A stretch of DNA of 10,659 bases, taken from positions 1 to 10,659 of the forward strand of contig CAZWQX010000135.1 in NCBI GenBank assembly GCA_964635965.1. Direction: 5' to 3'. The notes beneath the pieces were generated by a model that made no database searches, was not told the origin of the DNA, and saw only the letters and a program-made list of their open reading frames with translations. Positions 1 through 6,990 of this stretch are shown here, one piece after another. Positions within the stretch are counted from its first letter, which is position 1; every line of letters starts with the position of its first letter. The stretch is from JAKVAV01 sp964635965. GTDB taxonomy: Bacteria; Bacteroidota; Bacteroidia; Flavobacteriales_D; Cryomorphaceae. The position numbers and the translations under genes are program-made.

Positions 1-48
1 ACGACGCTCTTCCGATGATCGGAAGAGCGTCGTGTAGGGAAAGAGTGT
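1..48. other. Illumina TruSeq adapter contamination (inverted adapter pair)
   Basis: Positions 17-48 (beginning GATCGGAAGAGCGTCGTG and ending AAGAGTGT) are the reverse complement of the Illumina TruSeq universal adapter read-1 end. Positions 1-16 (ACGACGCTCTTCCGAT) are the forward strand of the same adapter. The two form a perfect 16-bp inverted repeat around base 17, as expected for an adapter dimer or chimeric read end carried into an assembly. Real sequence begins at about position 49. The hairpin should not be read as a biological terminator or attachment site. Confidence 0.97.
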
Positions 49-435
49 AAGACTTATGATCGAACCTATTTGGTATTCCTCATGGTCTTGAAGGATTCAG
101 CTAAAGTTATTGGACGATGTGGATATCACAAATGGTTCCCTGATCACAAGAGAGCTGAAATAGGTTATGCTCTCTCCGATCAAAACGAAATGGGCAAAGG
201 ATACATGAAGGAAGCGGTTTCGACCGTGCTCGGTTATGGGTTTAATTCAATGGGGCTGAACAGAATAGAAGCATTTACAAGCCCTGTCAACGATCCCTCT
301 ATTTCGATTCTTAAGAAATATGGTTTTACAAAGGAAGGATACTTACGAGACCATGTGTACCACGAAAATAAGGCAGATGACAGCATCCTTTTTTCACTTT
401 TAAAAGAAGAATACGAGATGAATAATCACAAGTGA
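49..435 (+). CDS. GNAT-family N-acetyltransferase (RimJ/RimL type), 5'-truncated by the contig end
   Basis: This is the C-terminal part of a GNAT acetyltransferase, which transfers an acetyl group from acetyl-CoA to an amine; the substrate cannot be told from sequence. The reading frame is open from position 49, right after the adapter, so the true start is missing. The TTG at 70 would be a false start, because codons 49-69 (KTYDRTY) read on into the same beta-strand. Visible Acetyltransf_3 features are VIGRCGYH (beta strand), RAEIGYAL, the acetyl-CoA pyrophosphate loop region NEMGKGYMKEAV, then NRIEAFTSPVNDPSISILKKYGFTKEGYLRDH and the closing DSILFSLLKEEY. The usual family length is about 170-185 residues, so roughly 50 N-terminal residues are lost. 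The loop has Asn where Gln or Arg is usual. The family call is firm; the role is unknown. Confidence 0.9.
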   Translation, partial: KTYDRTYLVFLMVLKDSAKVIGRCGYHKWFPDHKRAEIGYALSDQNEMGKGYMKEAVSTVLGYGFNSMGLNRIEAFTSPVNDPSISILKKYGFTKEGYLRDHVYHENKADDSILFSLLKEEYEMNNHK

Positions 436-497
436 CGGCAAACAGTTTGAAATCAGTGCTTTATAAGTGAATCAACCATTTAGAAACAACTGAACCT

Positions 498-791
498 ATG
501 ATATTACAATTCATTAAACTCAAGTCAAACCTCCCTGAGGAGGAACTACTGAAAAGAGCTAACGAGAGATCACCACATTTCAGAGAACTTCCCGGACTCC
601 TTCAGAAATACTACGTAAGAATCAATAAAGACTCGGGTCAGTATGGAGGGATTTACATCTGGGATTCGCCACAATCTCTTATGGCATTTCGAGAATCTGA
701 TCTTGCCAAGAGCATTCCGGGTGCATATGAAATATCAGAAGCTCCCCAGATCGAATTAATGGATATTCTTTTCCAGCTTAGGCAGCCATGA
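498..791 (+). CDS. YdhR/ABM-like dimeric alpha-beta barrel protein (putative monooxygenase-like)
   Basis: This is a 97-residue soluble protein with no signal peptide or membrane segment. The pattern of an N-terminal strand (ILQFIKL), a helix with an E-rich face, LPGLLQKYYVR, then YGGIYIWDSPQSLMAF (residues 49-64) and a C-terminal strand (IELMDILFQL) matches the ferredoxin-like fold of YdhR and antibiotic-biosynthesis-monooxygenase-like proteins. In these, Pro-Gly-Leu followed by a GGIY(L/I)(W/F) strand is typical, and the length is normal for the group. Such proteins usually dimerise; some act on aromatic or quinone-like compounds, but many have no known activity. It lies 62 nt after the acetyltransferase, so co-transcription is possible. 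The fold assignment is good; enzymatic activity is only inferred. Confidence 0.75.
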   Translation: MILQFIKLKSNLPEEELLKRANERSPHFRELPGLLQKYYVRINKDSGQYGGIYIWDSPQSLMAFRESDLAKSIPGAYEISEAPQIELMDILFQLRQP

Positions 792-869
792 CTCAGTCTT
801 CTTAACAATCTTTAATCGGAGTTCACTTTTTACTCGTTTTAACTTGCTGTCTTTTGCAACAATGTTTCG

Positions 870-887
870 AGCATTTGTTCGAATGCT
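870..887. repeat. Short inverted repeat upstream of the S41 lipoprotein gene
   Basis: AGCATT (870-875) and AATGCT (882-887) form a perfect 6-bp stem with a 6-nt loop, 21 nt before the ATG at 909, in the 117-nt gap after the YdhR-like gene. It could be an operator or a 5'-UTR hairpin, or chance. No U-tract follows it, so it is not an intrinsic terminator. No clear TAnnTTTG promoter element is seen in this gap. Confidence 0.25.
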
Positions 888-908
888 AATACTATTACTA
901 TCTGCTGA

Positions 909-2750
909 ATGAAAAAACTCACTCTACTATTTGTTTCCATTATCCTGTTTTCTTGTGATTTCGAAACTTCATCGGCTCAAGGAGATTACATAAATGAAGA
1001 ACTTAAGATAGTCGCCGATAGCATTGAGAGCTTAATTGACAAGTACCACTACAATCCTAAGGAGCTCGCTTCTGAGGAATACAAATCACTCTTGAACGAG
1101 GTTCAAAACATAGCTGAATCAGTCAATTCGAATGAAGAGTTCATAGATGGATTTAACGAATTGTGGATGAAAGGGCCATTTTCACACGTTCGATTGGCTA
1201 TGGCAGATCGACCTGCAGGAGAAATGGCTGATTTCATCGATAATCTAAAAATGGGAGAGCATACGGTTTCATTGGATTGGAATAATGAAACAGCTGTACT
1301 CACAGTTACTACCATGACAGGAACTGATACCAAGGAACTTGTTTTTGAAGCCTACAAAGAGATAGCGGAAAAGAATCCTGAAACGGTAATAATTGATTTG
1401 AGAAATAATGCAGGAGGAACATTCGCTGGTGTTCCACTCATCTGTCATTTGCTTCAAAAGCCAACGGATGTAGGAATGTTCGTTTCGAGGAAATGGTGGA
1501 ATGACCACCGTGAAGCTCCAACAATAGCAGACGTTCAAGGTCTTGAGACATGGGAAGGGTGGTCAATTAAGACTTTTTGGAACGATGTTCAGGAAGCTCC
1601 GATCACTCGAGTGAAATTCCCACCGATGTCTCCAAGTTTCAACGGACCCGTTTATGTTCTCGTTAGCAAGAAAACGGCCAGTGCCGCTGAATTTACCGTC
1701 GATGCTCTGGCTCAGTTAGAACAGGTGACCATAATTGGGGAGATAACGGCTGGTGAAATGCTCTCACAAAAGATGTTCGACTTACCCTTAGGACTTCAGC
1801 TTTCATTACCAATTGCAGATTACTATTCTGCACGTATTGGAAGAATTGAAGGAAAAGGTGTGACTCCCGAAATAGAGGTGGATCAGCAAGCAGCATTAGA
1901 TATGGCATTTGCACTCATCAATGGAGAAGATCCCAACGAAGCTTTAATAAGAATTCAAGAAGAACTGGATGAGATGGTTCCTGAACCACTTAAAGGAGAA
2001 AAAATTCATCTTTTTGGAAACATGAATGAATGGGGTAAAAACTGGAATTCCACTCCTCATTTTAAGTATGTGGGAAATGGTGTTTACGAAGCTTCGACCT
2101 TCTTTGAGAAAGGAAGTTATGAGTTCAAAATAGCTCCCATGAATTGGGCTTTTGATTATGGTGCTTTTCCAGATCAAAAAGAACTGTTATTGGGCGAGGA
2201 AACATCTTTGATCAAAAAACCCGGAAGCGATAATCTAAAGCTGACTATTAAGAACGAAATCGAGCTCGTTTTTTCCATAGATCTGAAAAATCCCGAAGAG
2301 GCGGAACTCCTCATATCAGAGAAGGGACTTGCTTATCAAGATGACTTCTACTTTGCTATTGAATCTGCTAACGGTGGATATGATTCAAAAAGAGGAGAAT
2401 ATTGGCAGCTCTATTCAGGAGATGTAAAAGAATATCATAACATTAAACTGACCCAAGAGGAAATGGTGACCATTTACGAAGAATTCAAAGCGGTGGACTT
2501 CACCTCATTTCCTTCTGAATTCAAACCCAAGACTAACAGCATCACCTTGGTTACTCCCAGTTTTAAATATATCATGGAATCAAATCTGGGAGGAGTCGAA
2601 AAACGAGTTTTATACGACGATCGCGAGACGGATGAAGCCATGGTTGAGGAAGGCAAGCCCTATCTGGAGTTTTATGGTAGGATTTGGCAAATCGTAAAAG
2701 CCAATTCAGAAGTAAAGCAGGTTAAAGAGTCAAACGTTGTTTGGGAATAA
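909..2750 (+). CDS. Lipoprotein S41-family peptidase (tricorn/IRBP type) with glycan-binding-like E-set domain and C-terminal domain of unknown function
   Basis: This is a 613-residue envelope protein. The N-terminus MKKLTLLFVSIILFSC is a lipoprotein signal with lipobox LFSC (Cys16) followed by acidic DFE, so it is probably membrane-anchored. Residues about 27-335 form an S41 peptidase core with no PDZ domain: Ser92-His93 (GPFSHVRL), VIIDLRNNAGG (160-170), nucleophile Ser258 in KTASAAEF, GEITAGEM (277-284) and IEGKGVTPEIEV (Glu314). The Lys base of CtpA-type enzymes is absent, but Ser92/His93/Ser258/Glu314 match by eye the Ser-His-Ser-Glu tetrad of tricorn/IRBP-type members, so it may be active. 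Residues about 364-470 (HLFGNMNEWGKNW, GNGVYEAS, GSYEFKIAP) resemble the E-set/CBM48-like glycan-binding domain. Residues about 475-600 form a further domain, remotely like DUF6438, that I cannot assign. The substrate is unknown. The ATG at 909 is chosen because the lipoprotein signal begins there. Confidence 0.85.
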   Translation: MKKLTLLFVSIILFSCDFETSSAQGDYINEELKIVADSIESLIDKYHYNPKELASEEYKSLLNEVQNIAESVNSNEEFIDGFNELWMKGPFSHVRLAMADRPAGEMADFIDNLKMGEHTVSLDWNNETAVLTVTTMTGTDTKELVFEAYKEIAEKNPETVIIDLRNNAGGTFAGVPLICHLLQKPTDVGMFVSRKWWNDHREAPTIADVQGLETWEGWSIKTFWNDVQEAPITRVKFPPMSPSFNGPVYVLVSKKTASAAEFTVDALAQLEQVTIIGEITAGEMLSQKMFDLPLGLQLSLPIADYYSARIGRIEGKGVTPEIEVDQQAALDMAFALINGEDPNEALIRIQEELDEMVPEPLKGEKIHLFGNMNEWGKNWNSTPHFKYVGNGVYEASTFFEKGSYEFKIAPMNWAFDYGAFPDQKELLLGEETSLIKKPGSDNLKLTIKNEIELVFSIDLKNPEEAELLISEKGLAYQDDFYFAIESANGGYDSKRGEYWQLYSGDVKEYHNIKLTQEEMVTIYEEFKAVDFTSFPSEFKPKTNSITLVTPSFKYIMESNLGGVEKRVLYDDRETDEAMVEEGKPYLEFYGRIWQIVKANSEVKQVKESNVVWE

Positions 2751-2826
2751 ATCCCATTTTTGACTTCTAAAGAATAAAAAACCTATAAGCGTTCTTAGGG
2801 ACACTGTATTTTAAGATGGTAATGTC

Positions 2827-3444
2827 ATGGCTAAAAAGAAAAGACAAAAATTAAACTTTTCCCATCTCCTTGTTGAAGCAGTCTTGATCGTTTTCACCGT
2901 TACACTGGCGCTAACATTAAACGAGTGGCGATCAAATGTAAAGGCAAATGCTACGAAAGAGAAGGTTCTCAAGAATATCGTGAATGAGATCGAATCGAAT
3001 AAGGAAGACTTGATCGAAAAAATGAACTACCACAAAGAAACATCAATTCGAATTCGAGATTATTTGAATAACGATAGCCTATGGTCAACCCTAAATCCGA
3101 ATTCAGGAATTCAGGCAGTTTCACAATTAATGCCTCAGGGCATACTGAACCCAAATTTGCAGTCAGGAGCCTGGAATAGCGCGGTTCTTAGCGGTGTGGT
3201 AAATTCATTTGAATATGAACGGTTATTCGTACTCTCAAATCTCTACCAAACTCAAGAAACGGGAGTGAACACTACTTGGAAGGTTATCACCGGTTTTTAT
3301 TCTGATTACGAATCGTTCAACCGAGAAAAATCTAAACAAGTCGCCATGAGATTTCAATTAGCAATTGGCGAGTTATACAATCAAGAGAAAAGCCTACTCA
3401 AAGACTATGATTTGGCTCTGAACGCCATCGAACTAAAAGACTAA
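2827..3444 (+). CDS. DUF6090-like single-pass membrane protein
   Basis: This is a 205-residue protein with a basic N-terminus (MAKKKRQK), one membrane helix at about residues 12-32 (LLVEAVLIVFTVTLALTL) and a juxtamembrane NEWRSN. The pattern of Glu, a hydrophobic helix and (L)xxNxW is the hallmark of DUF6090-type proteins common in Bacteroidota, where it reads like EIVLVVIGILIALQINNWNE. Next is an amphipathic, probably coiled-coil helix rich in Glu and Lys (about 36-75), and a largely helical C-terminal part containing LQSGAWNSAVLSGVVNSFEYERL (about 112-134), also typical of the group. By the positive-inside rule the short basic N-terminus is cytoplasmic and the bulk lies in the periplasm. 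No function is established for the family. It sits 76 nt after the S41 gene with no clear terminator between. Confidence 0.75.
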   Translation: MAKKKRQKLNFSHLLVEAVLIVFTVTLALTLNEWRSNVKANATKEKVLKNIVNEIESNKEDLIEKMNYHKETSIRIRDYLNNDSLWSTLNPNSGIQAVSQLMPQGILNPNLQSGAWNSAVLSGVVNSFEYERLFVLSNLYQTQETGVNTTWKVITGFYSDYESFNREKSKQVAMRFQLAIGELYNQEKSLLKDYDLALNAIELKD

Positions 3445-3486
3445 TTAGCGCACAATCAAGCAAGAGATATTCAAGAGAAGTTCCGA

Positions 3487-3504
3487 TCTTAACGGGAGTT
3501 AAGA
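3487..3504 (+). promoter_or_regulatory. Hairpin directly abutting the start codon of the DUF4332 gene, with purine-rich loop
   Basis: TCTTAAC (3487-3493) and GTTAAGA (3498-3504) are perfect 7-bp complements around a GGGA loop. The stem ends at the base before the ATG at 3505. GGAG (3495-3498), the only Shine-Dalgarno-like run nearby, lies in the loop and first stem base, 6 nt from the ATG. In mRNA this could limit or present the initiation region. A DNA-binding palindrome is equally possible. There is no U-run, so it is not a terminator. The structure is seen; the function is inferred. Confidence 0.4.
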
Positions 3505-4179
3505 ATGGGCTACTACATAGACTTAAGTGAAATTAAAGTTGAGGATTATTCCAAAATCCTAAAGTCTGCAGATTTATTGCCGAGCAGGAGAATATTAAAG
3601 GAAAATCTAGAATCGAATTTTGAACTGCTGAAGCAAAACGGGGTTCGAAATCTGGAGAGCTTGCTGAAGCAATTGAAAACGAAATCTACAATTGAAGATT
3701 TTGCCAAGGAGAGTGGAATTGAAGAAAACTTCCTGACCGTTCTGGTAAGAGAAGTGAAGAGCTACAAGCAAAAACCCAATAAACTCCGAGATTTTCCTGA
3801 AACACCTGCTGTGGTTATTAAAAAACTAGAAGACAGAGGTGTCAAAAACACCTGGAAGCTTTATGATTTGGTACTCACCTCGGATCAAAGAATTCAGCTA
3901 TCTAAAGATTTGAAAATAGACCCAAAGGAGATTCATAGGTTGGCGAGACTTACTGACCTGTCCAGAGTGCGTTGGGTGAACCATACGTTCGCCTATGTAC
4001 TTTACGAAGCGGGTTATCAAACTGCAAAAGAGCTGGCTAAAGCCAACTACGAAAACCTGTATGAGGAAGTAAAGCAGCTAAACAAAGAGAGAGCAATTTA
4101 CAAGGGAAATATAGGCTTGCACGACATGAAACTATGTGTGGAAGCAGCAAAAGACTTACCTTTCGAAATCGAGGTTTAA
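3505..4179 (+). CDS. DUF4332 (helix-hairpin-helix-like) protein
   Basis: This is a 224-residue, highly charged, all-helical soluble protein without signal peptide or membrane segment. The C-terminal part (about 150-215) reads DLSRVRWVNHTFAYVLYEAGYQTAKELAKANYENLYEEV, matching the DUF4332 pattern in which a helix-turn-helix-like unit carries 'L..aGy.t..eLA.a....L'. The N-terminal half (about 15-150) appears to contain related units, such as LLKQNGVRNLESLLKQLK, FAKESGIEENFL and LEDRGVKNTWKLYDLV, each a helix-G(V/I)-helix hairpin of the HhH type. Such repeats often contact DNA or form protein scaffolds, but DUF4332 has no settled function. No catalytic motif is visible. It is 60 nt downstream of the DUF6090-like gene, and its start is overlain by the hairpin at 3487-3504. 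Confidence 0.7.
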   Translation: MGYYIDLSEIKVEDYSKILKSADLLPSRRILKENLESNFELLKQNGVRNLESLLKQLKTKSTIEDFAKESGIEENFLTVLVREVKSYKQKPNKLRDFPETPAVVIKKLEDRGVKNTWKLYDLVLTSDQRIQLSKDLKIDPKEIHRLARLTDLSRVRWVNHTFAYVLYEAGYQTAKELAKANYENLYEEVKQLNKERAIYKGNIGLHDMKLCVEAAKDLPFEIEV

Positions 4180-4225
4180 AGGGATTCTGCGCGTTATTGT
4201 ACTATCACATCATCAATTCTTTAAA

Positions 4226-5146
4226 ATGAAAAATATACTTCCTTTATTATTAGGGGTACTAACCTTTAGCGTTCAAGGTCAATCCTACGAAGAGCTTATT
4301 TCAGAAGGAGAAAATCATTATGCTAAAGAAGAATACCTCGAATCTGCGCATGCCTATGACAATGCGTTCGAAATTGAGGAAGGGGATGCATTGGATTATT
4401 ACAATGCTGCGTGTTCCTGGGCATTAACGGGTGATACCATTCATTCGCTGGAATATGCAGATCTATCTGCGGAAAAAGGATGGTTAAGGCTCGATCATAT
4501 CAAGAGAGATACGGATTTGGAAAATCTTCATTCCGTTCAGGGATGGGAAGAAGTTTTGAGAAAGGTGCAATCGAATATCGATGAGTACAATAAGCAGTTT
4601 AACCAGCCGCTGAAAAATCAATTGGAAAGAATTTACCTGCAAGATCAGACCCTACGGCAGTTATACTTAGAAGCAGAAAACAAATTTGGCCGAGGAACGC
4701 AAGAGATGAACTATTTCTGGGAGGTGGTAGCTGAAAAAGATAGTCTGAACGAAATTGAATTGACCGAAATCCTTAATGAACACGGTTGGCCAGGGATAAG
4801 CGAGGTAGGTGGAAAGGCCAATTTTGCGGCCTTTTTAGTGATTCAGCACGCTCCATTAGAAACTCAGGAGAAGTTTCTGCCCCTGCTACAAGAATCCGTT
4901 CGAAAAGGAGAATCTCAAGGGAAAGATCTGGCTTTGCTTGAGGACAGAATCCAAATGAGAAAAGATCTGCCTCAAACCTATGGGTCTCAGTTCTACACCG
5001 ACCAAGAAACCGGTAAAAATTTCTTCTATGAGATTAAGGAGCCTGAATACGTTAATCAAAGACGACGTGAAGTGGGATTACCTCCGCTTGAAAACTATGC
5101 CAAAAGCATGGGAATAGAGTGGTCAGTTAAGCAGAAAGAAAAATGA
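4226..5146 (+). CDS. Secreted TPR and DUF6624 domain protein
   Basis: This is a 306-residue protein. The ATG at 4226 is preferred because it gives a clean signal peptide (MKNILPLLLGVLTFSVQGQ, cleavage near residue 19). The upstream in-frame ATG at 4136 lies inside the DUF4332 gene and adds a polar, non-signal extension. Residues about 20-115 hold TPR-like helices (GENHYAKEEYLESAHAYDNAFEI, ALDYYNAACSWALTGD, SLEYADLSAEKGW). Residues about 130-298 match DUF6624: D140/R144 of LQDQTLRQ, EILNEHGWPG, FLVIQHAP, LALLEDRIQ, QTYGSQF and NQRRREVGLPPLENY. DUF6624 is common in Bacteroidota and has no known activity, though its strongly conserved Asp, Arg, His and Gln residues suggest a binding or catalytic site. 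The stop overlaps the start of the glycosidase gene (ATGA), implying coupled translation. Confidence 0.85.
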   Translation: MKNILPLLLGVLTFSVQGQSYEELISEGENHYAKEEYLESAHAYDNAFEIEEGDALDYYNAACSWALTGDTIHSLEYADLSAEKGWLRLDHIKRDTDLENLHSVQGWEEVLRKVQSNIDEYNKQFNQPLKNQLERIYLQDQTLRQLYLEAENKFGRGTQEMNYFWEVVAEKDSLNEIELTEILNEHGWPGISEVGGKANFAAFLVIQHAPLETQEKFLPLLQESVRKGESQGKDLALLEDRIQMRKDLPQTYGSQFYTDQETGKNFFYEIKEPEYVNQRRREVGLPPLENYAKSMGIEWSVKQKEK

Positions 5147-6975
5147 GTCTTATGAAATCTTATCGCTTGGTCATTGCCCTCAGGTTTAAACTCTTATTAG
5201 TCATTGCGACACTGTTTACCGGCATTCTCAATGCGCAAATATCCCTCAACAGAGACAGTGATAGTTGGACACTCTTAGTTGACGGAGAACCATTTGAAGT
5301 CAAAGGAGCGACGTTCGGCTACGACGAGGATGTAGCTAACTACGACAAGTATTTCAAAGAGCTGAATTATTTGGGTGTAAACAGCATCAGAACTTGGGGA
5401 ACGGGAGAAAACACTCCTCAGTTATTGGACGCGGCGGATAAGCATGGAATAAAAGTAATGTTGGGTATTTGGATGCGTCACGGAAAACCGGGCATGGAGG
5501 CCGATGATAGTTTCGATTACCTTAACGATGAAGAAGGAAAGCAAGAGATGTATGATGATGCCATCGAAACTGTTAAGAAGTACAAAGATCATCCCGCCAT
5601 TTTAACTTGGGGAATAGGAAATGAGGTTTACCTGAACATGGAAACCGACGAAGAGAAAATCGCCTATTCCAATCTTCTCGAGAAAATCTGTAAGAAGGTC
5701 AAAAAAATAGACAAGAAACATCCAATCACTTCGGTTGACGCCTGGACCTTTGGCGTAGATTGGTGGCAAGAATATGTGCCCTCAATTGATATCTATGGAA
5801 TAAACACTTATGGGGGAGGAGCCAATGTAATTCCTGAAGAGCTTGCAAAAAAAGGGGTGAAGAAACCATACGTAATTACTGAGTTTGGGGTAAGAGGTGA
5901 ATGGGAAATCAATGAAGACGATAACGGGGTGAAGCCAGAACCAAATGACGAAGAGAAATACGAAACTATAGTGAGAGGATACAATGAATGGATCAAACCC
6001 AAAACCAATTGTTTAGGAGTTTATGTATTTCATTATGCCAGTGATGATACTCATATCGCGCCTTGGTTACTCACCCATTTTGATGGCATGACACGTCCAC
6101 AATATTGGGCTATCAGAGAGGCCTACACGGGCAAAAGCCCCGTAAATTATGTTCCTGAAATTAACCTTTTAGAGCTTCCGCAAGCAAGAGTTGACGGTGA
6201 GACTTGGGTTCCGATTGAACTTGAAGTAAGTGATAAAGAAGGAGAAGAATTGACTCTAAAGTTTTACTACAATCAACGGACCGGAAGCAGAAAGCGAAGA
6301 GATCTGCTGACTGAATTGAAATTCAGAGGGACTATTTCTGAGGGCATCGAGATCCTTCTTCCCAAGGAAAGTAAAGGAATCAAAGTCTATGCAATTGTGA
6401 GTGATGCATTTGGCAATGCCGGTATAGCATCGACCTCCATTTACTTGAAAGGAGCCGTCAGAGAGTATTTGGTACCCTCGGTATCACTGCCGTTTTATGT
6501 TTATCAGGACAATGAAAACCTACCTTATGTAGCATCGGCTTACATGGGTAACCATCAAGCGATGGAAGTCGATCTTGACCATAAAGAAAACGCTCAGGCA
6601 GGGAAGACCTGCATAAAAATCACCTACAATGCAGAGTCCGATTGGTATGGTTTGGGTTTTGTTGATCCTCCGAATGATTGGGGAGATGTTCTGGGTGGAT
6701 ACGATATTCGGGATGCCAAATCCTTTAGTTTCTGGGCTAAATCGAGTCAGGATGAATTGGAAGTAAATGCGGGTTTTGGGTTAATAGATCGAGACAAACC
6801 CTATCCTGATACAGGCAAAAGGATGGAGGCCATAAAGCTCACCAACGAGTGGAAGAAATACACCATCTATACCCATGATTTGGACCTGGATTGTATACGT
6901 TCGGGGTTTGTCATTTTCTCAACGGGACAAGGTCAGGCCCATGATATTTTCTTGGATGATATAGTTTTTGAGTAG
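5143..6975 (+). CDS. Secreted clan GH-A glycoside hydrolase (GH2-C/GH5-like TIM barrel) with Ig-like and carbohydrate-binding-like domains
   Basis: This is a 610-residue exported enzyme with signal peptide at about residues 1-31 (FKLLLVIATLFTGILNA). An ATG at 5152 is an alternative start; the ATGA overlap favours 5143. Residues about 40-330 form a TIM barrel: GEPFEVKGATFGY, LGVNSIRTWGTGEN, HPAILTWGIGNEV with Glu161 as probable acid/base, and KPYVITEFGV with Glu247 as probable nucleophile. This is the two-Glu retaining clan GH-A layout. NTYGGG and YVFHYASDD line the cleft. Residues about 340-437 look like an Ig/FN3-type sandwich (PEINLLELPQ, VYAIVSDAFGNAG). Residues about 450-610 look like a CBM4/9/11-type jelly roll ending in the characteristic FLDDIVF. 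The N-terminal sandwich domains of classical GH2 enzymes are absent. The substrate is undetermined; beta-glucan or mannan are candidates. No T9SS C-terminal sorting domain is seen. Confidence 0.85.
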   Translation: MSLMKSYRLVIALRFKLLLVIATLFTGILNAQISLNRDSDSWTLLVDGEPFEVKGATFGYDEDVANYDKYFKELNYLGVNSIRTWGTGENTPQLLDAADKHGIKVMLGIWMRHGKPGMEADDSFDYLNDEEGKQEMYDDAIETVKKYKDHPAILTWGIGNEVYLNMETDEEKIAYSNLLEKICKKVKKIDKKHPITSVDAWTFGVDWWQEYVPSIDIYGINTYGGGANVIPEELAKKGVKKPYVITEFGVRGEWEINEDDNGVKPEPNDEEKYETIVRGYNEWIKPKTNCLGVYVFHYASDDTHIAPWLLTHFDGMTRPQYWAIREAYTGKSPVNYVPEINLLELPQARVDGETWVPIELEVSDKEGEELTLKFYYNQRTGSRKRRDLLTELKFRGTISEGIEILLPKESKGIKVYAIVSDAFGNAGIASTSIYLKGAVREYLVPSVSLPFYVYQDNENLPYVASAYMGNHQAMEVDLDHKENAQAGKTCIKITYNAESDWYGLGFVDPPNDWGDVLGGYDIRDAKSFSFWAKSSQDELEVNAGFGLIDRDKPYPDTGKRMEAIKLTNEWKKYTIYTHDLDLDCIRSGFVIFSTGQGQAHDIFLDDIVFE

Positions 6976-6990
6976 CCCAACTCGTGACAT

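Noticed and set aside
1..33. Perfect 16-bp inverted repeat at the left edge, resembling a terminator or IS end
   Set aside because: It is Illumina adapter sequence in both orientations, not genomic DNA.
2782..2800. CCTATAAG/CTTAGGG imperfect hairpin after the S41 gene
   Set aside because: The stem is short and needs a bulge, and no T-tract follows, so it is not a credible terminator.
3446..3460. TAGCGCACAATCAAG resembling the AraC repeat at 8024
   Set aside because: It is a single copy with several mismatches and no partner at 21-bp spacing; chance similarity is likely.
4136..4225. 30-residue N-terminal extension of the TPR/DUF6624 protein
   Set aside because: It overlaps the DUF4332 coding end in another frame and would bury the clear signal peptide that begins at the ATG at 4226.
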